A stretch of 64,000 bases of DNA from Pustulibacterium marinum. GTDB taxonomy: Bacteria; Bacteroidota; Bacteroidia; Flavobacteriales; Flavobacteriaceae. The position numbers and the translations under genes were made by a program. The notes below the pieces were generated by a model. The model ran no database searches and was not told the origin of the DNA. It saw only the letters and a program-made list of their open reading frames with translations. Of this stretch, positions 1 to 8,390 are shown piece by piece. Location: NCBI RefSeq assembly GCF_900116665.1, contig NZ_FPBK01000010.1, forward strand, positions 110,247 to 174,246, read 5' to 3'. How positions within the stretch are numbered: position 1 is the stretch's first letter; each line of letters begins with the position of its first letter.

Positions 1-10
1 AAAATAAAAA

Positions 11-34
11 AAGTCCGGTTAATTAACCGGACTT
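11..34. terminator. Bidirectional intrinsic terminator (24-nt perfect palindrome)
   Basis: A perfect palindrome containing GTCCGGTTAATTAACCGGAC has T-rich sequence on both sides (TTTTT to the right, an A run to the left that reads as U on the minus strand). It lies just downstream of the minus-strand SRPBCC gene and would end the pyrE transcript. It may also serve a plus-strand gene outside the window. Confidence 0.8.
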
Positions 35-59
35 TTTAATATGTAAAACTATGTTGTTT

Positions 60-452
60 TTATAATTTACTCATATTAGTTACCAATGTACCTACAAAAT
101 TTGTAATTGGGCTTTTGATCATCATACCCATCATAGGATTGAATTGTCCTTCAAAAAGTAAAATACATGTACTTTCAGTTTCCGAGATAGATTCAATATT
201 TGCTGTAAGTGTGAAAGGAAGTTTGTCACTTGCAGCACCTAGTACAACCTGATTATACGCTGTTTGATCTTTAAGTTCCAGTACAATTTCTGGCATTCCA
301 GACAATGCAAACAAAAAACGTTTCTCGTTTAGCATTTCAAACTTAGTAATGCTTTCAGGCATTAATTTTTCAAAATTCTTTACATCTGTTAAAAACTCGA
401 AAAGTTCCTTTTGGCTTTTTTGAACAGTTGCTTTTGGGCTTTCAATTGTCAT
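60..452 (-). CDS. SRPBCC family (START-like) small protein
   Basis: A 130-residue soluble protein with the look of the SRPBCC/polyketide-cyclase-like fold: an N-terminal beta strand (residues 1-10), a helix with the pattern ELFEFLTDVKNFEKLMP (about 16-33), a run of alternating hydrophobic strands, and a long C-terminal helix beginning near MMIKSPITNFV. No signal peptide is present. It lies 13 nt downstream of pyrE on the same strand and ends at a strong terminator, so it is the last gene of a pyrE operon. From memory this pairing with pyrE recurs in flavobacteria. The ligand and function are unknown; the family assignment is by sequence look only. Confidence 0.7.
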   Translation of the reverse strand: MTIESPKATVQKSQKELFEFLTDVKNFEKLMPESITKFEMLNEKRFLFALSGMPEIVLELKDQTAYNQVVLGAASDKLPFTLTANIESISETESTCILLFEGQFNPMMGMMIKSPITNFVGTLVTNMSKL

Positions 453-465
453 AATTCAAAAATCT

Positions 466-1113
466 TTATACAGTTTGATTCCAAGTATCTGGGCTCTTTC
501 TCCAATCGGTTAAAGTTACCAATTCACTTTCAGAAATGTAGTTAGTGTCAGTTGCTTGTTCTAGCAAATAAGGGTAATTACTCAAGGTGTGTAATTGAAT
601 ATTTGCTTCTTTAAAGTTTTTCTCAGCAATGTCAAATCCGTAAGAGAAAATAGCAATCATTCCCTTTACATTTGCGCCAGCTTCCTTTAGAGCTGCAACT
701 GCATTCAAACTACTTTTTCCTGTAGAGATTAAGTCTTCTATCACAACCACATTGGAGCCTTTGTCTAGAAAACCTTCAATTTGATTTTGGCGTCCATGTT
801 TTTTAGCTTCTGGACGAACGTATACAAATGGAACACCTAAATATTCCGCGACCAACATACCTATTCCTATAGCTCCTGTAGCTACACCAGCAATCACATC
901 GGCTTTACCATAGATTTTCTCTACTTGCTTTGCCATGTTTTCGCGAACGTAGTTACGAATAGGAGGAAAAGAAAGAATAATTCTGTTGTCACAATAAATT
1001 GGAGAATGCCATCCTGAAGCCCATGTAAAAGGATTTTTAGGATTCAACTTTATTGCATTAATTTGCAACAGAAGTTCGGCAGTTTTTTTTGCTGTATCTT
1101 TATCTAAAACCAT
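466..1113 (-). CDS. pyrE: Orotate phosphoribosyltransferase
   Basis: Transfers the phosphoribosyl group of PRPP to orotate, giving OMP in cytosolic UMP synthesis. The 215-residue product has the PRPP-binding motif VVVIEDLISTGKSS (about 122-135) and the mobile catalytic loop KKHGRQNQIEG (about 104-114). The frame is open further upstream to 1251, but that part would lie inside the divergent Nudix gene and adds about 46 residues unlike the family. The ATG at 1113 gives the normal length. This start overlaps the ATG of the Nudix gene within one CATG. A TACATTTG -7 box sits directly upstream, so the mRNA may be nearly leaderless. Confidence 0.95.
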   Translation of the reverse strand: MVLDKDTAKKTAELLLQINAIKLNPKNPFTWASGWHSPIYCDNRIILSFPPIRNYVRENMAKQVEKIYGKADVIAGVATGAIGIGMLVAEYLGVPFVYVRPEAKKHGRQNQIEGFLDKGSNVVVIEDLISTGKSSLNAVAALKEAGANVKGMIAIFSYGFDIAEKNFKEANIQLHTLSNYPYLLEQATDTNYISESELVTLTDWRKSPDTWNQTV

Positions 1114-1726
1114 GACACAAATGTATGAAGTTTTTGTTAATGACCATCCAATTATTTTAATCAGTGAATTAAAAAAAGAGGATACTTTTAAATATTTCTT
1201 ACTTGAAAACGTAGATCTTTCAAAAGTTATTAAGGATTTGAATAATGGCAAAATGCAGGCTGCATATCTTTATCATCCTGAAAAAGAGCAATTGATTAAA
1301 AAATTTAAGAGCAATATTAAAACGGTTTTGGCTGCAGGCGGAGTTGTTAGGAATAAAAAAGGAGAAATTCTATTTATTTTTAGAAATGGAAAATGGGATC
1401 TTGCCAAAGGAAAATTGGATAAAGGGGAAAAAATAGAAAAGGCGGCTATTCGCGAAGTAGAAGAAGAAACCGGAATTAAGAAATTGAAGCTTGGTGAGTT
1501 CTTTAAAACTACGTATCACATTTTTAAACGAAACGGTGTTTACAAGTTAAAAGAAACACACTGGTACAATATGACTAGTGAATACGCTGGAAAATTGAAA
1601 CCACAGGAAGAAGAAGGGATTACCAAGGTAGAATGGCTAAACTCTGCTCAAATAGACAAAGCATTGCAAAATAGTTATCCCAACATCAAAAAGCTTTTTA
1701 ACGAAATTGAAATAACGGCAGAATAA
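1112..1726 (+). CDS. Nudix hydrolase
   Basis: A hydrolase of nucleoside diphosphates linked to another moiety; the true substrate cannot be read from sequence. The Nudix box Gx5Ex7REUxEExGU is complete: G100, E106, R114-E115-V116, E118-E119, G121-I122. The first 70 residues form an extra N-terminal region (a long acidic and basic helical stretch) that precedes the beta strand TVLAAGGVV. Starts are possible at 1112 or at the ATG at 1121; the first overlaps the pyrE start codon. The stop codon lies inside a palindrome shared with the convergent M14 peptidase gene. Length 204 residues. Confidence 0.88.
   Translation: MTQMYEVFVNDHPIILISELKKEDTFKYFLLENVDLSKVIKDLNNGKMQAAYLYHPEKEQLIKKFKSNIKTVLAAGGVVRNKKGEILFIFRNGKWDLAKGKLDKGEKIEKAAIREVEEETGIKKLKLGEFFKTTYHIFKRNGVYKLKETHWYNMTSEYAGKLKPQEEEGITKVEWLNSAQIDKALQNSYPNIKKLFNEIEITAE
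1118..1125 (-). promoter_or_regulatory. pyrE promoter -7 box
   Basis: On the minus strand this reads TACATTTG, an exact match to the Bacteroidota -7 consensus TAnnTTTG. It ends only 4 nt before the pyrE ATG, and a TTG about 23 nt further upstream could be the -33 element. Transcription would start at or very near the start codon. The box lies inside the first codons of the divergent Nudix gene. Confidence 0.55.
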
Positions 1727-1737
1727 TTATTCTGCCG
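1716..1737. terminator. Convergent-gene terminator palindrome containing both stop codons
   Basis: A 22-nt perfect palindrome centred between two back-to-back stops: TAA at 1724-1726 (plus) and TTA at 1727-1729 (stop of the minus gene). It could form a stem for either transcript; T-rich sequence after it is modest, so its strength as a terminator is inferred. Confidence 0.6.
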
Positions 1738-3481
1738 CTTCTATTCTGTATATAGGATACCGCAAATGTGACTTTTCGTAATAGTCAGAATGTTTGTAGA
1801 TCCAACTTAATTGTGTATACCAATTTTCTGCAAAAGCAGTGTCTTGTTCTTTGGTAGCTAGAAATTCAGATTTTAATTCCGCATCTTTTTCTAAAAGTTC
1901 CGAAGCAATATCTTCAAAAACATAGGGCGAAAAGTGTTCTTTTTGTTGAAGAATTGGGTCGAAAAAATTCCAGTTAAAAAATGAATCTGGAGCTGCTGGT
2001 TCCAAAGTTTCTAGCAAATATCTTTTTCCGGGTTGATCTACTTTAATGATCACATCTCCTTTTCTAAAGGTTATGGAATCCGTTTTAGCAGTAATGATTG
2101 TATTACTATGCATGTAGTGCCCTTCAAAAGGTTGACTCATGGTTTCAAAATCATCAATGTGATAATACGTGAAAACGCCTGTGGTATCTTCTTCAAGTGT
2201 TCGCATTTCAATCTTGTTGGCTTTAAGTTTTTCAATAATTTTATACCAACCTTGTGGAATAACGTAAGCCTCTGGAACAGCTACTTTTACTGTGGGCTTA
2301 AAGTAATTATAATACTTTACAGGTCTTTCAAAAGGTCTTTCTCTATCGTATTTTAGGCGGTTGTAACCAGTAACTTCACTAACTAGCGTATCGGCTTCAA
2401 AACCTTTGAAATTAAATTCAGTGTATTTGGTAGAGTCTACTTCCCATTGAACTGGGTATTCCGTTTCTTCTTTGATTTCGTTGGCTGCCATGGCTCGTAA
2501 ATCTCCAATTCTTTTGGCTTGTTTGTCTGTTATGGCTAACAAACTTTTCATCAATTCATACGTGCCTTCAACTCTTTGTTTGTAGGGTTTAAGCATGTGG
2601 GTTTCCACCATCATTCCTAAAGTATTCCATAGCGTTGTATATCCTGTAGAATATCTGGGATAGTCCATAAACTGTTGGAAACCAACTTCAGGAGTTTGAT
2701 TAAAAACATTTACGTAAGGTGTAATTGGAAGTTCTTTTTGTTTCAAGGAATCTATGAGCGCTGGCATAAATTCGGTATGTAAATAATTGCCTAAACTTCC
2801 TTGTAGTTTATTATGTTGGGTAAATAAATGTGTTAATGTATACTGATAATTTGCACCATTACTCACGTGATTATCAATAAAAACATCGGGTTTTACTTGA
2901 TGAAATATCGCTGCGAATGAAGCCGCATTTTTGGAGTCCATTTTTATGAAATCTCTATTCAAATCATAATTTTGAGCATTTCCTCTAAAACCATACGCTT
3001 CTGGTCCATTTTGATTGGCTCGTGTGTGTGAATTTCTATTGAGAGCACCGCCAATATTGTAAACAGGAATTGCAACAATAACGGTGTTTTTTGGTATCTC
3101 AATTTGTTCTTGAGCAAGATTTCGTATCAATAACATGGTGGCATCAATTCCGTCGCTTTCACCCGGATGAATACCATTATTAATCATTAATATGCGTTTT
3201 CCTTCTTCTCGAAGATTTACAAAATTGAAATCTCCATTTGGATTGTAGACTACCATATGCAATGGATAACCACTATCCGTTGGTCCCATGGTTTGTAAAC
3301 TCACAGAAGAATAGCTGTTTGCTAGCTCTTTGTAAAATTCTATAACCTCTGGATATGTTGGAGTTTCTTTTCCTTCTGAGGTTTCAAAAACTGTAACAAA
3401 GCTGTCTTTTTTACTAGTTAATGGCGATTCGCAAGCGAAAAATAATAGAGCTACTAGGGGAATGAAAAAATATTTTTTCAT
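1727..3481 (-). CDS. M14-family zinc metallopeptidase, lipoprotein
   Basis: A 584-residue exported protein. The signal peptide ends in the lipobox LLFFAC with Cys17, so it should be lipid-anchored in the envelope. The N-terminal half has the carboxypeptidase-A (M14) zinc site: HPGE (His105, Glu108) and a later His205 in DNHVSNG, plus the substrate-binding DLNRDF (Arg176). A Glu in MVETHMLKPY (about 290-300) fits the catalytic base. The C-terminal 250 residues are beta-rich and not recognised. It probably trims peptides in the periplasm or at the cell surface. It is followed by coaD with a 41-nt gap. Confidence 0.88.
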   Translation of the reverse strand: MKKYFFIPLVALLFFACESPLTSKKDSFVTVFETSEGKETPTYPEVIEFYKELANSYSSVSLQTMGPTDSGYPLHMVVYNPNGDFNFVNLREEGKRILMINNGIHPGESDGIDATMLLIRNLAQEQIEIPKNTVIVAIPVYNIGGALNRNSHTRANQNGPEAYGFRGNAQNYDLNRDFIKMDSKNAASFAAIFHQVKPDVFIDNHVSNGANYQYTLTHLFTQHNKLQGSLGNYLHTEFMPALIDSLKQKELPITPYVNVFNQTPEVGFQQFMDYPRYSTGYTTLWNTLGMMVETHMLKPYKQRVEGTYELMKSLLAITDKQAKRIGDLRAMAANEIKEETEYPVQWEVDSTKYTEFNFKGFEADTLVSEVTGYNRLKYDRERPFERPVKYYNYFKPTVKVAVPEAYVIPQGWYKIIEKLKANKIEMRTLEEDTTGVFTYYHIDDFETMSQPFEGHYMHSNTIITAKTDSITFRKGDVIIKVDQPGKRYLLETLEPAAPDSFFNWNFFDPILQQKEHFSPYVFEDIASELLEKDAELKSEFLATKEQDTAFAENWYTQLSWIYKHSDYYEKSHLRYPIYRIEAAE

Positions 3482-3522
3482 AGAGAACTTAAGGATGTTT
3501 AGGTTGTTTGTTTACAGGTTGT

Positions 3523-3975
3523 TTAAAACCGAACACTATCTGGAACTAAACCAGTATAATCACCTTTGTTTCTAATCACGTCTCTTACAATTGAAGAGGA
3601 AATGAAAGAAGTGCCGGCTGCTGTTAATAAGAAAACGGTTTCCATATTACTCAACTGTCTATTGGTGTGTGCAATTGCTTTTTCAAATTCAAAATCAGCA
3701 GGATTTCGCAATCCTCTTAAAATAAAATCAGCATCAACTTCTTTGCAGAAATCTACGGTTAAGCCTTCGTAGGTTAAAACTTTTACTTTGGGGTCATTTT
3801 GAAAAGCATCTTCAATGAATTTTACACGTTCTTCTATGGTAAACATGTAGTTTTTATCGGCATTGATACCAATAGCAACAATGATTTCGTCAAAAAGTTC
3901 AGAGCCTCTTTTAATAATATCGAAATGTCCTAAAGTTACAGGATCAAAAGACCCTGGGAATATTGCTCTTTTCAT
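3523..3975 (-). CDS. coaD: Pantetheine-phosphate adenylyltransferase
   Basis: Transfers AMP from ATP to 4'-phosphopantetheine, the next to last step of coenzyme A synthesis. At 150 residues it is the typical CoaD length. Visible motifs are the N-terminal nucleotidyltransferase site GSFDPVTLGH (about 8-17; the T/HxGH signature), and the C-terminal FISSSIVRDV, which matches the ISST-type ATP-binding motif. It lies 34 nt downstream of ddl on the same strand and is probably cotranscribed with it. Confidence 0.97.
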   Translation of the reverse strand: MKRAIFPGSFDPVTLGHFDIIKRGSELFDEIIVAIGINADKNYMFTIEERVKFIEDAFQNDPKVKVLTYEGLTVDFCKEVDADFILRGLRNPADFEFEKAIAHTNRQLSNMETVFLLTAAGTSFISSSIVRDVIRNKGDYTGLVPDSVRF

Positions 3976-4009
3976 GTGTGTTTTTGTCTCTTTGGTAAAG
4001 GTACAAAGT

Positions 4010-4984
4010 TTATTTTAAGGCCATTGTAATGGCGTTGTCAAACAATTCGGTAAGTGAAATACCTGCAATAGCTGCTTGTTGTGGTAAAATGCTAGCTTCT
4101 GTTAAACCTGGGACCGTATTAACTTCCAGTAAAAAAGGTTCGTCTTCAATGAAAATAAATTCACTTCTACTAAAACCTTTCATTTTTAAAACTTCGTATA
4201 TTTTTTTGGCAGTAGCGCGCACATTCTTTTCCTGAATTTCAGAAATTCTAGCGGGCGTTATTTCTTTTGATTTACCTAAATATTTAGCCTCGTAATCAAA
4301 AAAGTCATTCTCACTTACAATTTCGGTAATGGGCAATACTGTAGTTTCATTCTTGTAATTAATTACACCAACTGAAACTTCTGTTCCTGATAAGAAAGAT
4401 TCTATAATGATTTCGTCATCTTCTTTAAAAGCAACGTTTATAGCCTCTTCCAGTTTATCTTCGGTGTGTACTTTGGAAACTCCAAAACTACTTCCGGCTT
4501 TGTTGGCTTTTACAAAACATGGTAGCCCAACTTTTGATACAATTGCTTTAGTGTCTACAGCGTCACCTTCATTAATATAATAAGAAACAGCAGTTTTGAT
4601 TCCGTAAGGTTTCAAAGTTGCTAGAAGATCACGCTTGTTAAACGTTAAGGCAGCTTGATAAAAATCACAACTTGATTGCGGAATTCCTAAAAGAGCAAAA
4701 TAGGCCTGCATGTAACCGTCTTCTCCCGGAGTTCCGTGAATAGCATTAAAAACTGCATCAAACGTAATTTTTTCTGAATTTATAGTAACCGAAAAATCAT
4801 TTCTGTCTATAGGGAATTCTTTTTCATCATCATTTACATAGACCCATTTGTCTTTGAAAATATGAATTCTATATGCGTTGTATTTTTCTTTAGGAAGATG
4901 TTTGTATACAACATTTCCACTTTTCAAGGAAATTTGATATTCACTTGAAAAACCACCCATTATTATGGCAATGTTTTTTTTCAT
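4010..4984 (-). CDS. ddl: D-alanine--D-alanine ligase
   Basis: An ATP-grasp ligase that joins two D-Ala for peptidoglycan precursors. The 324-residue protein begins IAIIMGGFSSEYQISL (the HVS/EHEVS-like substrate motif is EYQISL) and has the ATP-grasp regions VKANKAGSSFGVSKV, ESFLSGTEVSVGV, and the metal-binding end FLLEVNTVPGLTEASILPQQ. It is divergent from the PASTA-domain gene; the 111-nt gap between them holds a TATTTTTG -7-like box on the minus strand (5023-5030). Confidence 0.97.
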   Translation of the reverse strand: MKKNIAIIMGGFSSEYQISLKSGNVVYKHLPKEKYNAYRIHIFKDKWVYVNDDEKEFPIDRNDFSVTINSEKITFDAVFNAIHGTPGEDGYMQAYFALLGIPQSSCDFYQAALTFNKRDLLATLKPYGIKTAVSYYINEGDAVDTKAIVSKVGLPCFVKANKAGSSFGVSKVHTEDKLEEAINVAFKEDDEIIIESFLSGTEVSVGVINYKNETTVLPITEIVSENDFFDYEAKYLGKSKEITPARISEIQEKNVRATAKKIYEVLKMKGFSRSEFIFIEDEPFLLEVNTVPGLTEASILPQQAAIAGISLTELFDNAITMALK

Positions 4985-5022
4985 AGGACGTTTAATTCCT
5001 GTAATAGATTAGAATAGGATAT

Positions 5023-5078
5023 CAAAAATATCATTAAAAATTGAAAGGGTAAAAAGAAAACTCTTTTATATATCTTTG
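5023..5078. promoter_or_regulatory. Divergent promoter region ddl / PASTA gene
   Basis: Two TAnnTTTG boxes face away from each other: TATTTTTG on the minus strand (5023-5030) for ddl and TATCTTTG on the plus strand (5071-5078) for the PASTA gene, 17 nt before its ATG. The -33 elements are not clear for either. Confidence 0.5.
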
Positions 5079-5095
5079 CCAAACAAATCCGGATT

Positions 5096-5722
5096 ATGAG
5101 TTTTTTCAAGTTTATTTTCAGTAAAACTTTTTTATTACAAATTGTATTAGCTATTGTGGTTACAATAGCCCTAATTTTTGGTGCATTACAGTATCTAAAT
5201 ATCACTACAAATCATGGTGAATTTGTAACGGTGCCAGATCTTTCAAAAAAATCGTTACGAGAGGCTAAAGATCTTATTGATGAAGCTGCTTTGCGTATCG
5301 AAGTTTTGGATTCTACGGAATATGATCCAAAAATCCCACGTTTTGCCGTAGTTCAGCAAGAACCAAGAGCAGGTTCTGATGTGAAAGAAAATAGAAAAAT
5401 CTATGTAAAAATAAATCCGTCAGGATATCGCAAAATAACAATCCCTCAAGTAGTTCAAAAAACTAAGCGAAATGCTGAAGCTATTCTAGAAGCGGTTGGG
5501 CTCAAAGTAGGAACTGTTGAATATGTAGACGATATAGGAAAAGATATGGTTTTGGGAGTTTTGCATAAAGGCGATACCTTACAATCTGGAGCGCAATTGC
5601 AAAAAACCTCAGTTGTTGATTTGATTTGCGGTAACGGAATCAACCCAGATGCTCCACGATACGATCAAGATATAGAAGTAATAAACGATAGCATTCCAAC
5701 CAATGATGAAGGAGGAGAATAA
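5096..5722 (+). CDS. PASTA-domain membrane protein
   Basis: A 208-residue protein with a short cytoplasmic N-terminus, one transmembrane helix (about 13-34), and PASTA domains outside: TVPDLSKKSLREAKDLI (about 43-60), then ITIPQVVQKTKRNAEAILEAVGLKVGTVEYV (broken here as ITIPQVVQ... and ...GLKVGTVEY). PASTA domains usually bind peptidoglycan fragments. There is no kinase or transpeptidase domain, so it is a stand-alone PASTA protein. It overlaps the rluD-type gene by 20 nt, which implies coupled expression. The divergent neighbour ddl is also a wall gene. Confidence 0.88.
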   Translation: MSFFKFIFSKTFLLQIVLAIVVTIALIFGALQYLNITTNHGEFVTVPDLSKKSLREAKDLIDEAALRIEVLDSTEYDPKIPRFAVVQQEPRAGSDVKENRKIYVKINPSGYRKITIPQVVQKTKRNAEAILEAVGLKVGTVEYVDDIGKDMVLGVLHKGDTLQSGAQLQKTSVVDLICGNGINPDAPRYDQDIEVINDSIPTNDEGGE

Positions 5723-6737
5723 CGACGTAGAAATGAATGATGACGAACTGTATGAACATTACAGTTTTAAAGCCGATAAAGGACAGCAGCCATATAGAAT
5801 TGATAAATTCTTAATGAATAGAATTGAGAATGCTACTCGAAATAAAATTCAGCAAGCTGCTAAAAATGGAAATATCTATGTGAATGGCGAAGTAGTAAAA
5901 CAAAACTACAAAGTGAAAGCTTTTGATGAAATCAAAGTACTTTTTGAACATCCGCCACACGAGTATTTGTTAACTCCAGAAAACATTCCACTAGATATTG
6001 TTTATGAAGATGAAACGCTACTTGTGGTAAATAAACCAGCCGGAATGGTAGTGCATCCGGGTCATGGAAACTATTCTGGTACTTTGATCAATGCTTTGAT
6101 TTATCATTTTGATAACTTACCGTTGAACAGTAATGAGCGTCCGGGCTTGGTACATCGTATAGATAAAGATACCAGTGGATTGTTGGTTATTGCAAAAACA
6201 GAGAATGCTTTAAATCACCTTTCAAAACAGTTTTTTGATAAAACGTCTGAGCGCGAGTATGTGGCTTTGGTTTGGGGAAATGTGGAGGAAGAAGAAGGAA
6301 CGGTGGAAGGCCATATAGGAAGACATCCTAAAAACCGTTTGCAAATGGCTGTTTTCCCCGATGGAGATCAAGGAAAAGAAGCCGTAACGCATTACAAAGT
6401 TTTAGAACGTTTAGGTTATGTAACTTTAATTTCTTGTAAGTTGGAAACCGGTAGAACGCATCAAATACGTGTGCATATGAAACATATTGGACATACGTTA
6501 TTTAATGATGAACGCTATGGTGGAGAACGAATCCTGAAAGGAACTACGTTTACTAAATACAAGCAATTTGTAGAAAATAGTTTTAAAGTTTTGCCAAGAC
6601 AGGCTTTGCATGCAAAAACATTAGGTTTTGAGCATCCTGTTACAGGAGAGTTTCTGCGTTTCAATACCGAAATTCCCGAAGATATGCAGGAATGTATTGA
6701 TAAGTGGAGAAACTATGCAAAACATGTTTCAGAATAA
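5703..6737 (+). CDS. rluD: RluA/RluD-family rRNA pseudouridine synthase
   Basis: Isomerises uridines to pseudouridine in 23S rRNA. The 344-residue protein has an N-terminal S4 RNA-binding domain (about 30-95) followed by the catalytic core with the signature GLVHRIDKDTSGLLVIAK, containing the catalytic Asp of HRxD. The C-terminal GRTHQIRVHMKHIGHTLFNDERYGG is also typical. Start is uncertain: ATGs at 5703 and 5706 lie inside the end of the PASTA gene, and another at 5733 lies about 17 nt after an AAGGAGG-like stretch. The exact modified positions cannot be read from sequence; RluD is the closest match in domain plan. Confidence 0.88.
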   Translation: MMKEENNDVEMNDDELYEHYSFKADKGQQPYRIDKFLMNRIENATRNKIQQAAKNGNIYVNGEVVKQNYKVKAFDEIKVLFEHPPHEYLLTPENIPLDIVYEDETLLVVNKPAGMVVHPGHGNYSGTLINALIYHFDNLPLNSNERPGLVHRIDKDTSGLLVIAKTENALNHLSKQFFDKTSEREYVALVWGNVEEEEGTVEGHIGRHPKNRLQMAVFPDGDQGKEAVTHYKVLERLGYVTLISCKLETGRTHQIRVHMKHIGHTLFNDERYGGERILKGTTFTKYKQFVENSFKVLPRQALHAKTLGFEHPVTGEFLRFNTEIPEDMQECIDKWRNYAKHVSE

Positions 6738-6836
6738 ATTACATTGCTAAAATCAATAGTAGCATAAGTACAATCTAGTTGGCGAAGTTGTTAGAGTAGC
6801 GGGATAAACGTATTTTTACTGAAAATAAAATTCAAG

Positions 6837-7598
6837 ATGAAAATAGTAGTTTCTCCTGCGAAATCGCTGGACTATGATAGCAAGTTGCCAACAGATAAAT
6901 ATACCGAACCATGTTTTTTGAAAGAAGCTGAACGCATCAATAAGCTTCTCAAAAAAGAATCACCAAAAAAGTTGTCTGACTTAATGAGTATTTCTGATAA
7001 GTTGGCCGATTTAAATTGGCAACGAAATCAAGATTTTGAAACTCCTTTTACTCCAAAAAATGCGCGCCCTGCCATGTACGCTTTTAATGGTGATGTATAT
7101 ACAGGTTTAGATGCTTACTCCATTCCGCAGGAAAAGTTAGATACGCTACAAAATACTTTACGTATTCTTTCTGGTTTGTATGGCGTTTTGAAACCGCTTG
7201 ATTTAATACAACCCTATCGATTGGAAATGGGAACTAAGTTTCCTGTGGGAAAAAGTAGAGATTTGTACGAATTCTGGAAACAAAAAGTTACTAAAAAGTT
7301 GAATGAAGAATTGAACGATGACGAGCTTTTTGTAAACTTGGCGAGTAACGAATATTTTGGAGCCGTAGACAATAAAGCACTAAAAGTTCCAGTAATTACT
7401 CCTGTATTTAAAGATTGGAAGAACGATAAATTGAAAATCATAAGCTTCTATGCGAAAAAAGCAAGAGGTTCTATGGTGCGCTATATCATAGATAAGAATG
7501 CTACTTCTTTAGATGATTTGAAAGGATTTGATTACGACGGATACAAATTCAGTGAAGAACATTCTAAAAAGAAGAACGAATTGGTTTTTATACGCTAA
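6837..7598 (+). CDS. yaaA: YaaA family peroxide-stress protein (DUF328)
   Basis: A 253-residue protein with the family start [13 protein letters not shown] and conserved [43 protein letters not shown] and the end [15 protein letters not shown]. In E. coli YaaA limits free intracellular iron under peroxide stress and binds DNA. A 99-nt gap separates it from rluD; no terminator is visible there, so cotranscription is possible. Confidence 0.95.
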   Translation: MKIVVSPAKSLDYDSKLPTDKYTEPCFLKEAERINKLLKKESPKKLSDLMSISDKLADLNWQRNQDFETPFTPKNARPAMYAFNGDVYTGLDAYSIPQEKLDTLQNTLRILSGLYGVLKPLDLIQPYRLEMGTKFPVGKSRDLYEFWKQKVTKKLNEELNDDELFVNLASNEYFGAVDNKALKVPVITPVFKDWKNDKLKIISFYAKKARGSMVRYIIDKNATSLDDLKGFDYDGYKFSEEHSKKKNELVFIR

Positions 7599-7639
7599 AC
7601 TTTTCTAAAATCTATTTTAGAACTTGTATATTTACGCCT

Positions 7640-8389
7640 GTGTTACAGCTATTTTATTACATAGGAATTGCGTTGCAGGCGTATTGTGTTTATCACGCTT
7701 ACCGAAATCATAAAGAATATTATTGGTTTTTTATCATTGTATTTATCCCTACTTTAGGTGCTCTAATTTATTTATTTACGCAAGTTGTTGGAGTTAATTC
7801 TATGACTTCGACTGTAAATTCTGCTCAGCAAGAAGCTTTTAAAGTCTTGTATCCCAGCAAGCGAATCAATGATTTAGAAAAGCGATTAGAGTTTTCAGAT
7901 ACTTTTGAAAACAGAGTTTCGTTAGCCGATGCGTATCTTCAAAATGGTAGATTGGATGATGCTATTGAAATGTATCTTTCTGCTTTAAAAGGTCATTATG
8001 AAAATGATTACTATGCTATATCCAAACTAGTTTCTGCTTATTTTCAAACGGAACAATTTGAACTAGTGATCAGTTATACCGAGAAAATTCAGCATAAAGT
8101 AGAATTTAAACATTCCAGAACACAATTCTTGTACGCTGTTGCTTTGGAAAAAACAGGAAATTTAGAAGCTGCCGAAGCCGAATTTCATAAAATAGACGTT
8201 CCTTATAAGAATTATGATGAACGCTATTATTTTGCTAATTATTTGGTAGAGAAAGGTGAGAAAAATGCCGCTGAAGAAATTCTGAAAGATATGCTTCAAG
8301 AAGGGCAACACATGCAAAGACAAAATCGTAGACGTTACAGTTTTGCATTGCGCCAAGCTAGAGAATTGCTAGATTCTTTAGAGGCGTAG
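7640..8389 (+). CDS. TPR protein with N-terminal PLDc_N-like membrane hairpin
   Basis: Starts at GTG 7640. The first 55 residues hold two transmembrane helices with the pattern seen in the PLDc_N domain of cardiolipin synthases (LQAYCVYHAYRNHKEYYWFF, then FIPTLGALIYLFTQV). The rest (about 75-249) is a set of helical TPR-like repeats with residues such as NRVSLADAYLQNGRLDDAIEMY. There is no phospholipase catalytic domain. It is therefore a membrane-anchored TPR scaffold of unknown partner. A TATATTTA -7-like box is just upstream. The next gene starts 1 nt after its stop. Confidence 0.8.
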   Translation: MLQLFYYIGIALQAYCVYHAYRNHKEYYWFFIIVFIPTLGALIYLFTQVVGVNSMTSTVNSAQQEAFKVLYPSKRINDLEKRLEFSDTFENRVSLADAYLQNGRLDDAIEMYLSALKGHYENDYYAISKLVSAYFQTEQFELVISYTEKIQHKVEFKHSRTQFLYAVALEKTGNLEAAEAEFHKIDVPYKNYDERYYFANYLVEKGEKNAAEEILKDMLQEGQHMQRQNRRRYSFALRQARELLDSLEA

Positions 8390-8390
8390 T

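Noticed and set aside
1114..1251. N-terminal extension of PyrE to 1251
   Set aside because: It lies wholly inside the Nudix gene, adds residues unlike the family and would place the promoter within the coding region.
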